6,311 nt of DNA from Paraprevotella sp. (GTDB lineage: Bacteria > Bacteroidota > Bacteroidia > Bacteroidales > Bacteroidaceae). Under the pieces are notes generated by a model. That model saw only the letters and a program-made list of their open reading frames with translations, made no database searches and had not been told where the DNA came from. Each line of letters starts with the position of its first letter. Position 1 is the stretch's first letter. This document shows positions 5,872 through 6,311 of the stretch, piece after piece. The stretch covers positions 1 through 6,311 of the forward strand of contig JAFOXE010000183.1 of assembly GCA_017425765.1 (NCBI GenBank), given 5' to 3'. Position numbers and translations under genes: made by a program.

Positions 5872-6311
5872 ATGGCGACCACAAATAATCACAAACGCAC
5901 CACATCCACACCACCTAAAGTAGGCGCCAACGAGATGGGCAAATTGCCACCTCAAGCACCTGAATTAGAGGAATCTGTCTTAGGCGCCCTGATGATCGAA
6001 AAGGATGCCTATGCCTCCATAGCCGACCTGCTACGCCCAGAGTCGTTCTACGTGGACAGCAACGCATGTATCTTTGAAGCTATCCGTGCCTTAGCTGCCA
6101 AAGATGCACCGATTGATATGCTATCCGTAGTAGAACAATTGAAGGCGCAAGGCACCCTAGAGAAAGCCGGAGGTGTAGTACGCCTGAGCGAACTGACACG
6201 CCGCGTAGCCTCAGCCGCTCACTTGCGCTATCATGCACAAATCGTAGCGCAGAAAGCGACCGCTCGAGACCTGATATCCGTAGCATGCCAAATCGAAGAG
6301 AAAGGCTACGA
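5872..6311 (+). CDS. dnaB: Replicative DNA helicase DnaB, N-terminal part (cut by window edge)
   Basis: The first 146 codons of the replicative helicase that unwinds DNA ahead of the replisome and interacts with primase. A polar, probably disordered tail (residues 1-23) precedes KLPPQAPELEESVLGALMIE (24-43), the classical start of the DnaB N-terminal domain. That domain continues with LLRPESFYVDSNACIFEAI (53-71), IDMLSVVEQL (81-90), TLEKAGG (95-101) and RVASAAHLRYHAQIVAQK (111-128), up to the helix ARDLIS (131-136). The RecA-like ATPase domain lies beyond the window. The start is the ATG at 5872; the next in-frame ATG (codon 22) is also possible because the tail is variable in the family. Its codon use differs from bamD (8 of 10 Val codons are GTA, with more CTG/CTA for Leu). 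It lies 6 nt after the rpoZ remnant stop codon. Confidence 0.93.
   Translation, partial: MATTNNHKRTTSTPPKVGANEMGKLPPQAPELEESVLGALMIEKDAYASIADLLRPESFYVDSNACIFEAIRALAAKDAPIDMLSVVEQLKAQGTLEKAGGVVRLSELTRRVASAAHLRYHAQIVAQKATARDLISVACQIEEKGY

Overview
The window looks like the chromosome of a member of the Bacteroidales (Bacteroidetes), plausibly Prevotellaceae; the family is less certain. Three things point there. Several genes have promoters of the Bacteroides type (-33 TTTG, -7 TAnnTTTG). Start codons follow A/T-rich leaders with no Shine-Dalgarno sequence. The proteins resemble the Bacteroidales forms of S1, PfkA, UvrB, BamD and DnaB. Almost everything is core genome; I see no transposase, phage gene, CRISPR array or toxin-antitoxin pair.

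Layout. On the minus strand, from the left edge: the N-terminal 133 codons of rpsA (ribosomal protein S1), then pfkA (6-phosphofructokinase) with its own terminator. Next is a 474-bp gap holding a tandem palindromic repeat and an orphan plus-strand promoter. Then comes a five-gene tRNA operon transcribed Val(TAC)-Arg(ACG)-Tyr(GTA)-Gly(GCC)-Asp(GTC), with a consensus promoter, a leader hairpin and a strong intrinsic terminator. After a 323-bp gap lies uvrB (excision repair). On the plus strand, diverging from uvrB, are bamD (outer-membrane assembly lipoprotein), a 16-codon remnant that looks like the beginning of rpoZ (RNA polymerase omega), and the N-terminal 146 codons of dnaB (replicative helicase), cut by the right edge.

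How the genes relate. These are independent housekeeping units: translation (S1, tRNAs), glycolysis (PfkA), DNA repair (UvrB), envelope assembly (BamD) and replication (DnaB). The one anomalous join is bamD / rpoZ head / dnaB. The omega reading frame stops after about 12 family-like codons, dnaB begins 6 nt later, and codon use changes across the join. That is either a real deletion or rearrangement of rpoZ or an assembly join, and it is the observation I would check first. Secondary points are the palindromic repeat upstream of pfkA, a possible small transcript at about 1938-2040, paired motifs upstream of the tRNA promoter, and an Asn in place of the usual Mg-binding Asp of PfkA.
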